Source of the DNA: JAASSS01 sp021767745
GTDB taxonomy: Bacteria; Pseudomonadota; Gammaproteobacteria; UBA5335
Length of the DNA: 64,000 nt
Reading direction: 5' to 3'
Assembly: GCA_034189165.1 (NCBI GenBank)
Contig: JAXHVN010000050.1
Coordinates: 62,001 to 126,000, forward strand
The notes under the pieces are model-generated. The model had not been told where the DNA came from and ran no database searches. It worked only from the letters and a program-made list of their open reading frames with translations. This document shows positions 1 through 8,194 of the stretch, one piece after another. Made by a program: the position numbers and the translations under genes. The first letter of the stretch is position 1. Each line of letters starts with the position of its first letter.

Positions 1-1
1 G

Positions 2-625
2 GGCGATCGCATCTGGCTGCGGGACGAGGCCCGCTTCATCAGCGTGGCGCGCGTGGAGTCGGCGCAGCGCCTGGCGGGTGTGCAGATCTATGAATTCGAC
101 GGCAACCGCCTGACCCGCGTGATCGCGGCGCGCGCCGCGCGTATCGAAGCCGGCCATTGGAGCCTGCAGGATTACCGCCTGACCGCCCTGTCGGACGCCG
201 GCGCACGCGCCGAGCAGGGCGATGAGCTGGCCGTGCCGATCGCGGTGGGCGCCGATCTGGTGGCGCTGTTCGAGACCCAGCCGGAGATGCTGTCGGTGCG
301 GCGCCTGTATCGCTACATCGACTATCTGCAGCGCAACGAGCTGCAGGCCGGCGATTATCAGATGGTCCTCTGGCAACGCCTGTCGCTGCCGGTATCGATC
401 CTGGTGATGAGTCTGCTGGCCGTGCCGTTCCTGTACGGCTCGCCGCGGGCTGGCCTGCCGCGGCGCCTGGCGGTGGGCGTGCTCTTCGGCGTCGTGTTCT
501 TCCTGCTGCAGGGCACGTTGGCGAGCAGCGCGCAGATCTACGGGATCCACCCGGCGCTGGCCGCGTTTGCGCCACCAGCGCTGGCCGCCGGTATCACGCT
601 GTTCGCCTTTGGCCGCGTCCGCTAG
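2..625 (+). CDS. lptG: LPS export ABC transporter permease LptG (3' part only)
   Basis: This is the C-terminal 207 residues of LptG, one of the two inner-membrane permeases that, with LptF and the ATPase LptB, extract lipopolysaccharide and pass it to the periplasmic bridge. The frame is open from base 2, so the true start lies upstream of the window. The first part (WLRDE...FISVARV) belongs to the periplasmic beta-jellyroll domain. The motif LYRYIDYLQRNELQAGDYQ and the following three or four membrane segments (about residues 120-207) match the LptG end. The stop codon shares a CTAG tetranucleotide with the stop of the convergent RDD gene. lptF would be expected just upstream. The assignment to LptG rather than LptF rests on the C-terminal pattern and is fairly sure. 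Confidence 0.9.
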   Translation, partial: GDRIWLRDEARFISVARVESAQRLAGVQIYEFDGNRLTRVIAARAARIEAGHWSLQDYRLTALSDAGARAEQGDELAVPIAVGADLVALFETQPEMLSVRRLYRYIDYLQRNELQAGDYQMVLWQRLSLPVSILVMSLLAVPFLYGSPRAGLPRRLAVGVLFGVVFFLLQGTLASSAQIYGIHPALAAFAPPALAAGITLFAFGRVR

Positions 626-1056
626 CGGCGCGGCGGCGGGATGCGCACGATACGGGTGCCCGAGAGTCGGTCATGCAGGCTCAGTCCGTCGCGGTCGATC
701 CACTGCAGCAGAAAGCCGGTGCCGAGCAGCGCCCAGGAGAGCAGTGCGCCGAAGTAGCGCTTGATCGCGTGGCGGCGCCGGCAGGGGCCGCCGTCGGCAC
801 TCACCAGCCGGATACGCCAGGTCTGCATGCCGAGCGTCTGGCCGCTGCGGGTCCAGAAATAGCCGAAGAACAGCTGGCCGAGCAGCAGCAGGTAGAGCAG
901 GTAGAGGGGATGACCGGCCGGAATCGCCTCGCCGCTGGTCAGTAGCAGCAGGGGCGCCGTCGCCACCATGTACAGGGCGATCAGCAGCAGGGCATCGTAG
1001 CTGGCCGCCAGCAGACGCCGCAGGACGCCTGCCGGTGGCAACGCAGCTGGGCTCAT
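622..1056 (-). CDS. RDD family membrane protein
   Basis: This 144-residue protein has an RDD-domain pattern: an N-terminal LRRLLAASYDALLL segment with the Arg/Asp positions that name the family, two hydrophobic spans (about residues 22-45 and 52-70), then a basic cytoplasmic part (GQTLGMQTWRIRLV) and a third span. RDD proteins are small inner-membrane proteins of mostly unknown role; some have been linked to ion or proton transport, and nothing here decides that. The ATG at 1056 was chosen because a longer reading would run through the tRNA gene. It begins 22 bases after the 3' end of tRNA-Glu on the same strand, so it is probably transcribed from the tRNA promoter. Confidence 0.8.
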   Translation of the reverse strand: MSPAALPPAGVLRRLLAASYDALLLIALYMVATAPLLLLTSGEAIPAGHPLYLLYLLLLGQLFFGYFWTRSGQTLGMQTWRIRLVSADGGPCRRRHAIKRYFGALLSWALLGTGFLLQWIDRDGLSLHDRLSGTRIVRIPPPRR

Positions 1057-1078
1057 GAGGGCGAGGCCGGCGTGAAGA

Positions 1079-1154
1079 TGGCGCTCCCTAGGGGACTCGA
1101 ACCCCTGTTCCCGCCTTGAGAGGGCGGTGTCCTGGACCGCTAGACGAAGGGAGC
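1079..1154 (-). tRNA. tRNA-Glu (anticodon CUC)
   Basis: The minus strand folds into a standard 76-nt cloverleaf. The acceptor stem GCTCCCT pairs with AGGGAGC, the anticodon stem CCGCC/GGCGG encloses the loop CTCTCAA (anticodon CTC, reading GAG), and the T arm carries GGTTCGAGTCC. The CCA end is encoded at 1081-1079. The identity agrees with bacterial tRNA-Glu (TTCGTCTAG in the D arm). It is preceded by a promoter with a perfect TATAAT and followed closely by the RDD gene. Confidence 0.97.
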
Positions 1155-1161
1155 AAACAAC

Positions 1162-1186
1162 GGCGGCGCCTGTATTCGGCGCCGCC
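1162..1186 (-). other. 9-bp perfect hairpin in the tRNA-Glu leader
   Basis: GGCGGCGCC and GGCGCCGCC are perfect inverted repeats separated by 7 bases, and lie between the tRNA-Glu promoter and the mature 5' end. In the minus direction the hairpin is followed by GTTGTTTG, a poor U-tract, so it could be a weak attenuator or a leader structure removed during tRNA processing. Only the repeat itself is seen; the role is inferred. Confidence 0.4.
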
Positions 1187-1193
1187 ACGCAGG

Positions 1194-1225
1194 TTATTAT
1201 AATAAGCCTTTGGCCGCGGCCACAA
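1194..1225. promoter_or_regulatory. Palindromic, probably bidirectional promoter (tRNA-Glu / pcnB)
   Basis: The 12-bp sequence TTATTATAATAA (1194-1205) is a perfect palindrome in otherwise GC-rich DNA. Read on the minus strand it gives TATAAT at 1201-1196, with TTGTGG at 1225-1220 and an 18-bp spacer, facing tRNA-Glu. Read on the plus strand it gives TATAAT at 1198-1203, facing pcnB, but with a poor -35. A plus-strand transcript would begin near 1210, which excludes a TTG at 1210 as the pcnB start and supports the GTG at 1276. The minus-strand promoter is the more certain of the two. Confidence 0.6.
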
Positions 1226-1275
1226 GCGGACCTTCCACCTGCCGCGCCGGCCCTGGCCCGCGGCTCCGGGTAATC

Positions 1276-2613
1276 GTGTCGGATTCGAAGACTGAAACAG
1301 CGCTGCCGGTCATTGTGCCGCGCGCCGAGCATGACATTTCACGCGCGCAGATCGCCAAGACGGCCCTGAAGGTGCTCTACCGTCTGCGGGCGGCGGACTA
1401 CGAGGCCTATCTGGTCGGCGGCGGCGTGCGCGACCTGCTGCTTGGCCTGGCGCCGAAGGACTTCGACGTCGCCACCGATGCGGCGCCCGAGCAGGTGCGC
1501 AGCGTGTTCGGCAACTGCCGGCTGATCGGGCGCCGGTTCCGGCTGGCGCATGTCTACTTCGGTCGCGAGATCGTCGAGGTCGCCACCTTCCGGGCCGGCC
1601 CCTCGGCCGATGAGGACGAGGCCGATCATCTGCAGGCGGACGGTCTGCTGCTGCGCGACAACGTCTACGGCACGCTGGAAGACGATGCCTTCCGGCGGGA
1701 CTTCACCGTCAACGCGCTGTACTACAACATCCGCGACTTCGGCATCTACGACTACGTCGGCGGGCTCGACGATCTGCACGCCGGCCTGCTGCGCATGATC
1801 GGCGAGCCGGCGGTGCGCTATCGGGAAGATCCTGTCCGGATGCTGCGTGCGGCGCGGTTCGCGGCGAAGCTCGACTTCAGCATCGAGCCGGCCACTGCGG
1901 CGCCGATCGCCACCCTCGGCCACCTGCTCCACGATGTGCCGCCGGCACGGCTGTTCGACGAGAGCCTGAAGCTGTTCCTCGGTGGGCACGCGGCGGCCTC
2001 CTACCGGGTGCTGCGCCAGTACGACCTATTCGGTCGTCTGTTCCCGGCCGCGGCGGCGCAGGTGGAGGCAGAGGGTGAGGCAGGCGTCAGCCATCGGTTG
2101 CTGCATCAGGCGCTGGAGAATACCGACGCGCGACTGGCGCTCGACCGGCCGGTGACGCCGACCTTCCTGTTCGCGGCCCTGGCTTATCCGGCACTGCGGG
2201 CCGAACTCGACGGCTGTCCGCTGGAGGCGGCGACACCCGAGCAGGTCCTGCAGGCGGGCGACCGGGCGCTCGATGCGCTGGTCGAGCGGGTCGCGCTGCC
2301 GCGGCGCTATCGTGCGCCGCTGCAGGAGATCTGGCAGCTGCAGCCACGCTTTGGCCAGCGCAACGGCAAGCGCGCACTGCGGCTGCTGGCGCAGCCGCGC
2401 TTTCGCGCGGCGTATGACTTTCTGCTGCTGCGTGCCGGCGCCGGCGAGGCGGATCCCGCGCTGGCCGACTGGTGGACCGAGATCCAGCAGGCCGACGCCG
2501 AGCGCCAGCAGGGGATGCTGGCGGCCGCCACCGGCGAGGGGGGCAATCGCAACGGCCGCCGACGTCGCCGCCGACGGCGCAGCAGTCGCGCTGCCGGCGG
2601 GGAAAGCGCGTGA
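1276..2613 (+). CDS. pcnB: Poly(A) polymerase I PcnB
   Basis: This enzyme adds 3' poly(A) tails to RNA and so marks it for decay. From the GTG at 1276 it is 445 residues. The nucleotidyltransferase head shows GGGVRD (48-53) and the catalytic DFD (62-64), followed by the RRDFTVNALYY and REDPVRMLRAARFAAKL motifs shared with CCA-adding enzymes. The gene context (next to folK) and the very basic C-terminal tail (GRRRRRRRRSS) favour poly(A) polymerase over CCA transferase. The stop overlaps the folK start as GTGA, so the two are translationally coupled. An earlier TTG at 1210 is possible but would sit at the predicted transcription start. Confidence 0.92.
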   Translation: MSDSKTETALPVIVPRAEHDISRAQIAKTALKVLYRLRAADYEAYLVGGGVRDLLLGLAPKDFDVATDAAPEQVRSVFGNCRLIGRRFRLAHVYFGREIVEVATFRAGPSADEDEADHLQADGLLLRDNVYGTLEDDAFRRDFTVNALYYNIRDFGIYDYVGGLDDLHAGLLRMIGEPAVRYREDPVRMLRAARFAAKLDFSIEPATAAPIATLGHLLHDVPPARLFDESLKLFLGGHAAASYRVLRQYDLFGRLFPAAAAQVEAEGEAGVSHRLLHQALENTDARLALDRPVTPTFLFAALAYPALRAELDGCPLEAATPEQVLQAGDRALDALVERVALPRRYRAPLQEIWQLQPRFGQRNGKRALRLLAQPRFRAAYDFLLLRAGAGEADPALADWWTEIQQADAERQQGMLAAATGEGGNRNGRRRRRRRRSSRAAGGESA

Positions 2614-3152
2614 GCGGGACCGCCTACGTCGGCATTGGCAGCAACCTCGACGATCCGCTCGCCCAGTGCGAGGCGGGTCTGGCGGCACTGCAGGGCCTGG
2701 CGCTGGAGCCCGTGGCCGGCTCGCCCTGGTATGGCAGCACCCCGCTCGGGCCGGCGGGCCAGCCCGACTACGTCAACGGCGTCGCCCGCCTGCGGACGGC
2801 TTTGGCGCCGGCGGCCCTATTGGCGGCGCTGCAACGCATCGAGACCGAGCGCGGCCGGCGCCGCGATGGACCCCGCTGGGGACCACGCCGGCTGGACCTC
2901 GATTTGCTCCTGCATGGCGCCCATCAGTGCGCCGGCCCGACCCTCACATTGCCGCATCCGGGGCTGACACACCGCAACTTCGTCCTCGTGCCGCTGCTCG
3001 ATCTGGCGCCGGATCTGCGCTTGCCGGACGGCACGCCACTGCGCGTCATCGCCGGTCGGCTCGGTCGTCAGGGGCTTTGGCGGCTGCGCTCGCCCGGTGC
3101 CGCCGGTACGGGCGTGTTGCCACCACTGGCAGGGCCGGTGCGGGTGCGCTAG
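2610..3152 (+). CDS. folK: 2-amino-4-hydroxy-6-hydroxymethyldihydropteridine pyrophosphokinase (HPPK)
   Basis: FolK transfers pyrophosphate from ATP to 6-hydroxymethyl-dihydropterin, the step before dihydropteroate synthase in folate synthesis. The 180-residue protein carries GSN near the N-terminus (10-12) and the HPPK signature RWGPRRLDLD (89-98), in which D96 and D98 bind the magnesium ions. The second signature, PHPGLTHRNFVLVPL, follows. The start is a GTG that overlaps the pcnB stop. The order pcnB-folK-panB-panC is the one found in Pseudomonas. Confidence 0.94.
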   Translation: MSGTAYVGIGSNLDDPLAQCEAGLAALQGLALEPVAGSPWYGSTPLGPAGQPDYVNGVARLRTALAPAALLAALQRIETERGRRRDGPRWGPRRLDLDLLLHGAHQCAGPTLTLPHPGLTHRNFVLVPLLDLAPDLRLPDGTPLRVIAGRLGRQGLWRLRSPGAAGTGVLPPLAGPVRVR

Positions 3153-3183
3153 CGTAGCGGCCCCATCTCACCCGGGGCGGCCG

Positions 3184-4002
3184 ATGAGCCAGTATCTCGC
3201 AGCGCCCGAGCGCGCGTTGACGCTCAACGACCTGCGCCGCCTGCGCGCGGCCGGCGAGCCCATTGTCGCGCTGACTGCCTACGATGCGAGCTTTGCCGCC
3301 GTGATGGACGCGGCCGGCGTCGAATACGTGCTGGTCGGCGACTCGCTGGGCATGGTGGTGCAGGGCCAGCAGACCACCGTGCCGGTCACGGTCGAGGACA
3401 TCTGCTATCACACCCGCAGCGTCGCCCGCGGCCTGCGCCGGGCGGTACTGGTGGCGGACATGCCGTTCGGCAGCTTCAACAGTGTGGGGCAGGCGCTCGA
3501 CAATGCCGTGCGCCTGATGCAGGCGGGCGCGCAGATGGTCAAGCTCGAGGCCACTGGTCGGCAGGCCGATCTGGTGGCGAGCATGGCCGAGCGAGGTATT
3601 CCCGTCTGTGCCCACATCGGGCTGCAGCCGCAGCTGGTGCACAAGCTCGGCGGCTATCGGGTGCAGGGGCGGGACGCCGAGGGCGCGGCGGCGATGCGCG
3701 ACGATGCCCGCACGCTGGTGGAGGCCGGCGCCGACATGCTCCTGATCGAGTGCGTGAGCAGCCCGTTGGCGGCGCAGATCACGCGCGCCAGCGCGGTGCC
3801 CGTGATCGGCATCGGCGCCGGCGCGGAAGTGGACGGCCAGGTGCTGGTGCTCTACGACGTGCTCGGCATCAGCATCGGCAGGACGCCGCGCTTCGCGCGC
3901 AACTTCCTGGCGGACCACGGTGACATCGGCGGTGCCATCGCGGCCTACGTGCACGCCGTGAAGACCCGCGCCTTCCCGGCCGCCGGCGAGCGCTTCGACT
4001 GA
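3184..4002 (+). CDS. panB: 3-methyl-2-oxobutanoate hydroxymethyltransferase
   Basis: PanB adds a hydroxymethyl group from methylene-tetrahydrofolate to ketoisovalerate, the first committed step to pantothenate and coenzyme A. The 272-residue length is usual. Metal- and substrate-binding motifs are present: VGDSLGMVVQG (51-61), DMPFGS (92-97) and KLEATG (120-125). It starts 31 bases after folK, and its TGA overlaps the panC ATG by one base (TGATG). Folate synthesis (folK) and this folate-using enzyme therefore lie in the same operon. Confidence 0.96.
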   Translation: MSQYLAAPERALTLNDLRRLRAAGEPIVALTAYDASFAAVMDAAGVEYVLVGDSLGMVVQGQQTTVPVTVEDICYHTRSVARGLRRAVLVADMPFGSFNSVGQALDNAVRLMQAGAQMVKLEATGRQADLVASMAERGIPVCAHIGLQPQLVHKLGGYRVQGRDAEGAAAMRDDARTLVEAGADMLLIECVSSPLAAQITRASAVPVIGIGAGAEVDGQVLVLYDVLGISIGRTPRFARNFLADHGDIGGAIAAYVHAVKTRAFPAAGERFD

Positions 4003-4892
4003 TGCTCGATCTGGCCGATGCCGGCGGCGTTGCCGCAGCCTGCGGCGCGTGGCGCCGGGACGGCAACTCGATCGCGCTGGTGCCGACCATGGGCAACCTG
4101 CACGCGGGCCATCTGGCGCTGGTGGATCGCGCCCGTGTCCTCGCCGAGCGGGTGGTGGTCAGCCTCTACGTCAACCCGACCCAGTTTGGTGCCAACGAGG
4201 ATCTGGCGAGTTACCCGCGCACGCCGGTAGAGGATCTCGCCGCCCTGCGCGCGGCCGGGGTGGACCTCGTCTACCGGCCGGCCGAGGCGGAGATCTACCC
4301 GCGGGGTCCGGCACGGGCCTTCGGCGTGCGGGTGCCGTCGGCCTATGCCGACACGCTCTGCGGCACGTTCCGTCCGGGCCATTTCGATGGCGTGGCGAGC
4401 GTGGTGCTGCGGCTGTTGCTGCAGGTCCGACCGGATGTCGCCGTGTTCGGGGAGAAGGACTACCAGCAACTGCTGGTGATTCGCCGGCTGGTGGCGGATC
4501 TGCGTCTGGCCGTCGACATCGAGGGCGTGCCGGTGATCCGCGAGCCGGACGGCCTGGCGATGAGCTCGCGCAACCGCTATCTGACGGCGGCGCAGCGCAG
4601 GCAGGCACCGGCGCTCTATCGGGCACTGGTGGCGGCGGCCGATGCGCTGGCCGCCGGGCAGGTCCCGGACGAGGTCAGCCGGCGAGGTGTCGAAACGATT
4701 GCGGCGGCGGGCCTGCGTCCGCAATACTTCGAGGTGCGTGGCGCCGACGATCTGGTCCCTGCCCCTGCCGCAGGTCAGGCGCTGCGGGTGTTGGTCGCGG
4801 CGCATGCCGGAACCACGCGCCTGATCGACAATATCGCCGTGCCGCCACACCCTCGGGCTCTTGCCAACGGGGTCGATGTAACGGAAAATTAA
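4002..4892 (+). CDS. panC: Pantothenate synthetase
   Basis: PanC joins pantoate and beta-alanine using ATP through a pantoyl-adenylate. The 296-residue protein has the HIGH-type motif PTMGNLHAGH (28-37), GEKDYQQ (150-156) and the KMSKS-equivalent MSSRN (187-191). Its start overlaps the panB stop by one base. panD, which supplies beta-alanine, follows 71 bases later, so the whole pantothenate branch is encoded here. Confidence 0.96.
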   Translation: MLDLADAGGVAAACGAWRRDGNSIALVPTMGNLHAGHLALVDRARVLAERVVVSLYVNPTQFGANEDLASYPRTPVEDLAALRAAGVDLVYRPAEAEIYPRGPARAFGVRVPSAYADTLCGTFRPGHFDGVASVVLRLLLQVRPDVAVFGEKDYQQLLVIRRLVADLRLAVDIEGVPVIREPDGLAMSSRNRYLTAAQRRQAPALYRALVAAADALAAGQVPDEVSRRGVETIAAAGLRPQYFEVRGADDLVPAPAAGQALRVLVAAHAGTTRLIDNIAVPPHPRALANGVDVTEN

Positions 4893-4963
4893 TCGTTTAG
4901 TCCTCGATGCGGACAAGGGACTGCGCCCCGTCGAGACCGCATCCAGCCAGCGAGATCCGCCCG

Positions 4964-5350
4964 ATGCAAATCACTCTGCTGAAAGCAAAGTTGCACCGCG
5001 CCTGCGTCACCCACGCAGAACTCGAGTACGAGGGGTCGTGCGCCATCGATGGCGACCTGCTCGATTCCGCCGGAATCCTCGATTACGAGCAGATACAGAT
5101 CTATAACGTCACCGGTGGCCAGCGCTTTACCACCTATGCGATTCGCGCCGAGGCCGGCTCACGCATCATCTCGGTGAACGGCGCCGCGGCGCACAAGGCG
5201 GCCGTCGGCGATCGGGTGATCATCTGCAGCTATGCCGGCATGAGCGCGGCCGAGGCGCGCGCCTACAAGCCGAAGCTCGTCTACCTGGATGAGCACAACC
5301 GGATCACGCATACGCGCAACGCCATTCCGGTGCAGCTGGCCTCGGCCTGA
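4964..5350 (+). CDS. panD: Aspartate 1-decarboxylase (pyruvoyl enzyme)
   Basis: PanD makes beta-alanine from aspartate. The 128-residue proenzyme shows the self-cleavage site YEGSC, where the G24-S25 bond is cut and S25 becomes the pyruvoyl cofactor, and the conserved K9 in LLKAKLHRA. The ATG at 4964 gives the family-standard N-terminus MQITLLKAKLH; an upstream in-frame start would add residues unlike the family. A strong terminator follows at once, so panD appears to end the operon that begins at pcnB or folK. Confidence 0.96.
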   Translation: MQITLLKAKLHRACVTHAELEYEGSCAIDGDLLDSAGILDYEQIQIYNVTGGQRFTTYAIRAEAGSRIISVNGAAAHKAAVGDRVIICSYAGMSAAEARAYKPKLVYLDEHNRITHTRNAIPVQLASA

Positions 5351-5375
5351 GCCGGCATCCTCGGCACCGCGCAGA

Positions 5376-5412
5376 ACAGCCCTCGTCCGGTTCGGATCGA
5401 GGGCTGTTTTCG
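5376..5412 (+). terminator. Intrinsic terminator after panD
   Basis: ACAGCCCTCG (5376-5385) and CGAGGGCTGT (5398-5407) form a perfect 10-bp stem with a 12-base loop, followed by TTTCGTT. It lies 25 bases after the panD stop and before pgi, so it should separate pgi from the pantothenate operon at least in part. Confidence 0.85.
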
Positions 5413-5459
5413 TTGGGGCCGGCGCCAACGCAGTTTTTCCTGAACGCAAGGGACGCGCC

Positions 5460-7115
5460 ATGACCGAGCGAGACGCGAGCGATTTTGGCCAGCTCTGGCA
5501 GCAGCTGACGCAGCACCAGCGGGAGCTGGCGCCGGTGCATTTGCGCAGTCTGTTCGAGCAGGATCCGGGGCGGGCACAGCGGTATCGGCTGGAGCTGGAC
5601 GGACTGCTGCTGGACTACAGCAAGCATCGGACCGACGAGCAGACCTGGCGATTGTTGCAGGCGCTCGCCCGGGAGCGCGATCTGCCCGGCTGGATCGAGC
5701 GACTGTTCAGCGGCGCGCCGGTCAACAACACCGAGCATCGCCCGGCGCTGCACACCGCACTGCGGGCGGATCCGCAGGCCCAAGTCACGGTGGGTGGCGA
5801 AGACGTCATGCCCCGGATCCAGGCCGTGCGCCGGCGTATGGCGCTGCTGGTGGCGGCCGTGCGGGGCGGCCAGTGGCAGGGCTTCGGCGGCGAACCCATC
5901 CGCCATGTGGTGAATATCGGCATCGGGGGTTCCGACCTCGGGCCGGCCATGGTGAGTCAGGCGCTGGCCGGGCACGATCGGACCGGGCCGACGGTGCATT
6001 TCGTCTCGAACGTCGATGCGCACCAGCTCACCGCAGTACTGGCAGGGCTGCCGCCGACCGGCACGCTGTTCATCGTCAACTCCAAGAGCTTCACGACGCT
6101 GGAGACTCACGCCAACGCCGTGGCGGCGCGCGAATGGCTGGCGGCGGCGGGCATCCCGCACGTCGAGGCGATGCGCCGTCACTTTTTGGCCGTGTCCGCG
6201 AACACGCAGGCCGCCGGCGAGTTCGGTATTCCCGCCGATAATGTGCTGCCGATGTGGGATTGGGTCGGTGGCCGCTACTCCCTCTGGTCGGCCATCGGGC
6301 TATCGATCGCCATGGCGCTCGGCATGGACGGGTTCGAGGCGTTGCTGGCAGGCGCACGGCGGATGGACGCACATTTTCGCCACGCGCCGCTGACCGAGAA
6401 CATGCCCGTGATCCTGGGCCTGCTCGGCGTCTGGTACGGCGATTTCTTCGGCGCCCAGACCCATGCCGTGCTGCCCTACGATCAGCGGCTGGCGCGTCTG
6501 CCGGCCTTTCTGCAGCAGCTCGACATGGAGAGCAACGGCAAGCGGGTCGCCCGTGACGGCACGCCGGTGCCCTACCAGACCGGGCCGATCGTCTGGGGCG
6601 AGGTCGGGACCAACGGCCAGCACGCCTTCTTCCAGTTGCTGCACCAGGGCACGCATCTGGTGCCGGCTGACTTCATCGGCTGTGTCCGCCCAGATCACGG
6701 GCGCAGGGACCAGCACCGGCTGCTGCTCGGCAATCTGCTGGCACAGACCGAGGCGCTGATGCGCGGGCAGAGCGCGGCAGAGGCGCGTGCGCGTCTGGCG
6801 GCCAGCGGCCTTGCCGGCGAAGCGCTGGAGGCGCAGGTCGGCCATCGCGTATTTCCCGGCAACCAGCCGAGCACCACGATCCTGCTGGAGGCGCTGACGC
6901 CGCAGACGCTCGGCATGCTGATCGCCCTGTACGAACACAAGGTGTTCGTGCAGAGCGTGATCTGGGACATCAATCCCTTCGACCAGTGGGGCGTGGAGCT
7001 TGGCAAGGTCATGGCCAAGCAGCTGATCGGTGAACTCGCCGGGGAGCCGCCGGCAGCTCACGACGCCTCGACCGCTCAGCTGCTGGCGTGGTGCCGGGAC
7101 GGGCTGGCCGACTGA
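5460..7115 (+). CDS. pgi: Glucose-6-phosphate isomerase
   Basis: Pgi interconverts glucose-6-phosphate and fructose-6-phosphate. The 551-residue protein has NIGIGGSDLGP (152-162) for phosphate binding, the SKSFTTLET motif, and the family signatures GEVGTNGQHAFFQLLHQG and NPFDQWGVELGK. The ATG at 5460 has AAGGGA nine bases upstream. The last 40 bases overlap the 3' end of queG on the other strand. It would process the glucose-6-phosphate expected from the alpha-glucoside genes at 50-54 kb. Confidence 0.96.
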   Translation: MTERDASDFGQLWQQLTQHQRELAPVHLRSLFEQDPGRAQRYRLELDGLLLDYSKHRTDEQTWRLLQALARERDLPGWIERLFSGAPVNNTEHRPALHTALRADPQAQVTVGGEDVMPRIQAVRRRMALLVAAVRGGQWQGFGGEPIRHVVNIGIGGSDLGPAMVSQALAGHDRTGPTVHFVSNVDAHQLTAVLAGLPPTGTLFIVNSKSFTTLETHANAVAAREWLAAAGIPHVEAMRRHFLAVSANTQAAGEFGIPADNVLPMWDWVGGRYSLWSAIGLSIAMALGMDGFEALLAGARRMDAHFRHAPLTENMPVILGLLGVWYGDFFGAQTHAVLPYDQRLARLPAFLQQLDMESNGKRVARDGTPVPYQTGPIVWGEVGTNGQHAFFQLLHQGTHLVPADFIGCVRPDHGRRDQHRLLLGNLLAQTEALMRGQSAAEARARLAASGLAGEALEAQVGHRVFPGNQPSTTILLEALTPQTLGMLIALYEHKVFVQSVIWDINPFDQWGVELGKVMAKQLIGELAGEPPAAHDASTAQLLAWCRDGLAD

Positions 7116-8194
7116 TCCTGCTGCGCGTGGCGGGCCAGCGCCCATTGGACGTGTTCGCGCACGAGGGGATCGGCGCTTTCCCGCCGGCTGGCCAACGCCT
7201 GTCGCGCTGGCGCACTGCCAATGGCATTGCCCAGCGCGACGGCGATGTTGCGCAGCCAGCGCCGGTAGCCGATGCGCCGGATCGCCGAACCGGCGAGGCG
7301 ATCGGCGAACTCCTGCTCCTGCCAGGCGAACAGCGTGGCGAGGCTGGCGCTGTCCAGGCCATGTCGTGGCGCGAAGTCCGCCTCGGCGCTCTGCTGCGCG
7401 TAGCGGTTCCACGGGCAGACCAGCTGGCAGTCGTCGCAGCCGTAGATACGATTGCCGAGTGCTGGCCGCAGCGCCTCGGGAATCGGACCGTCGTGCTCGA
7501 TCGTCAGGTAGGAGATACAGCGGCGGGCATCGAGCTGATAGGGCGCGATGATCGCCTCGGTCGGGCAGACGTCGATGCAGCGTCGACAGCTGCCGCAGTG
7601 TGCCGACACGGGCTGATCCACCGGCAGCGGCAGGTCGGTGTAGATCTCGCCGAGAAAGAACCACGAACCGGCATCGCGGCTGATCAGGTTGGTGTGCTTG
7701 CCGATCCAGCCGAGCCCTGCCTGCCGGGCCAGCGCCTTCTCCAGCACCGGTGCGCTGTCGACGAATACGCGGTAGTCGAATTCCCCGATCGCCGCGGACA
7801 GCCGCTGCGCAAGCGTCGCCAGCCGCCGCCGCATGAGCTTGTGATAGTCCCGCCCCAGAGCGTATCGCGAGACGTAGGCGGCTTGCGGATCGGCCAGCAC
7901 GGCCGCCGCATCCCGCGCGCGCGGCAGGTAGTTCATGCGCACGCTGATCACGCGGATCGTACGCGGCACGAGCTCTGCCGGCCGGGCGCGGCGCATGCCG
8001 TGGCGCGCCATCCACGCCATCGTCCCGTGGCGGCCGGCGGCGAGCCAGCGCTGCAGATGCACCTCGTCCTGCGCCAGGCTGACGCCGGCCACTCCCAGGG
8101 CGTCGAAGCCGAGCTCGGCGGCCATCGTCCGCAGCGTCTGCGGGGAGGGTAGCGACTTGCGCGGCCGGATCTTCTCCGGTGTGCTGTAGCTCAT
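7076..8194 (-). CDS. queG: Epoxyqueuosine reductase
   Basis: QueG is the cobalamin-dependent iron-sulfur enzyme that performs the last step of queuosine formation in tRNA. The 372-residue protein has two 4Fe-4S cysteine sets, CGSCRRC...C (C200, C203, C206, C210) and CDDC...C (C253, C256, C260) with C226, and the VDSAPVLE motif (145-152) near the active site. Its ATG and the nnr ATG share the palindrome CATG at 8192-8195, so the two genes diverge with no space between them. The same divergent pair occurs in E. coli. The 3' end overlaps pgi by 40 bases. Confidence 0.94.
   Translation of the reverse strand: MSYSTPEKIRPRKSLPSPQTLRTMAAELGFDALGVAGVSLAQDEVHLQRWLAAGRHGTMAWMARHGMRRARPAELVPRTIRVISVRMNYLPRARDAAAVLADPQAAYVSRYALGRDYHKLMRRRLATLAQRLSAAIGEFDYRVFVDSAPVLEKALARQAGLGWIGKHTNLISRDAGSWFFLGEIYTDLPLPVDQPVSAHCGSCRRCIDVCPTEAIIAPYQLDARRCISYLTIEHDGPIPEALRPALGNRIYGCDDCQLVCPWNRYAQQSAEADFAPRHGLDSASLATLFAWQEQEFADRLAGSAIRRIGYRRWLRNIAVALGNAIGSAPARQALASRRESADPLVREHVQWALARHAQQDQSASPSRHHASS

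Noticed and set aside
4893..4963. A longer PanD starting at 4907
   Set aside because: The extra 19 residues do not fit the very conserved PanD N-terminus, and the inner ATG gives the expected length.
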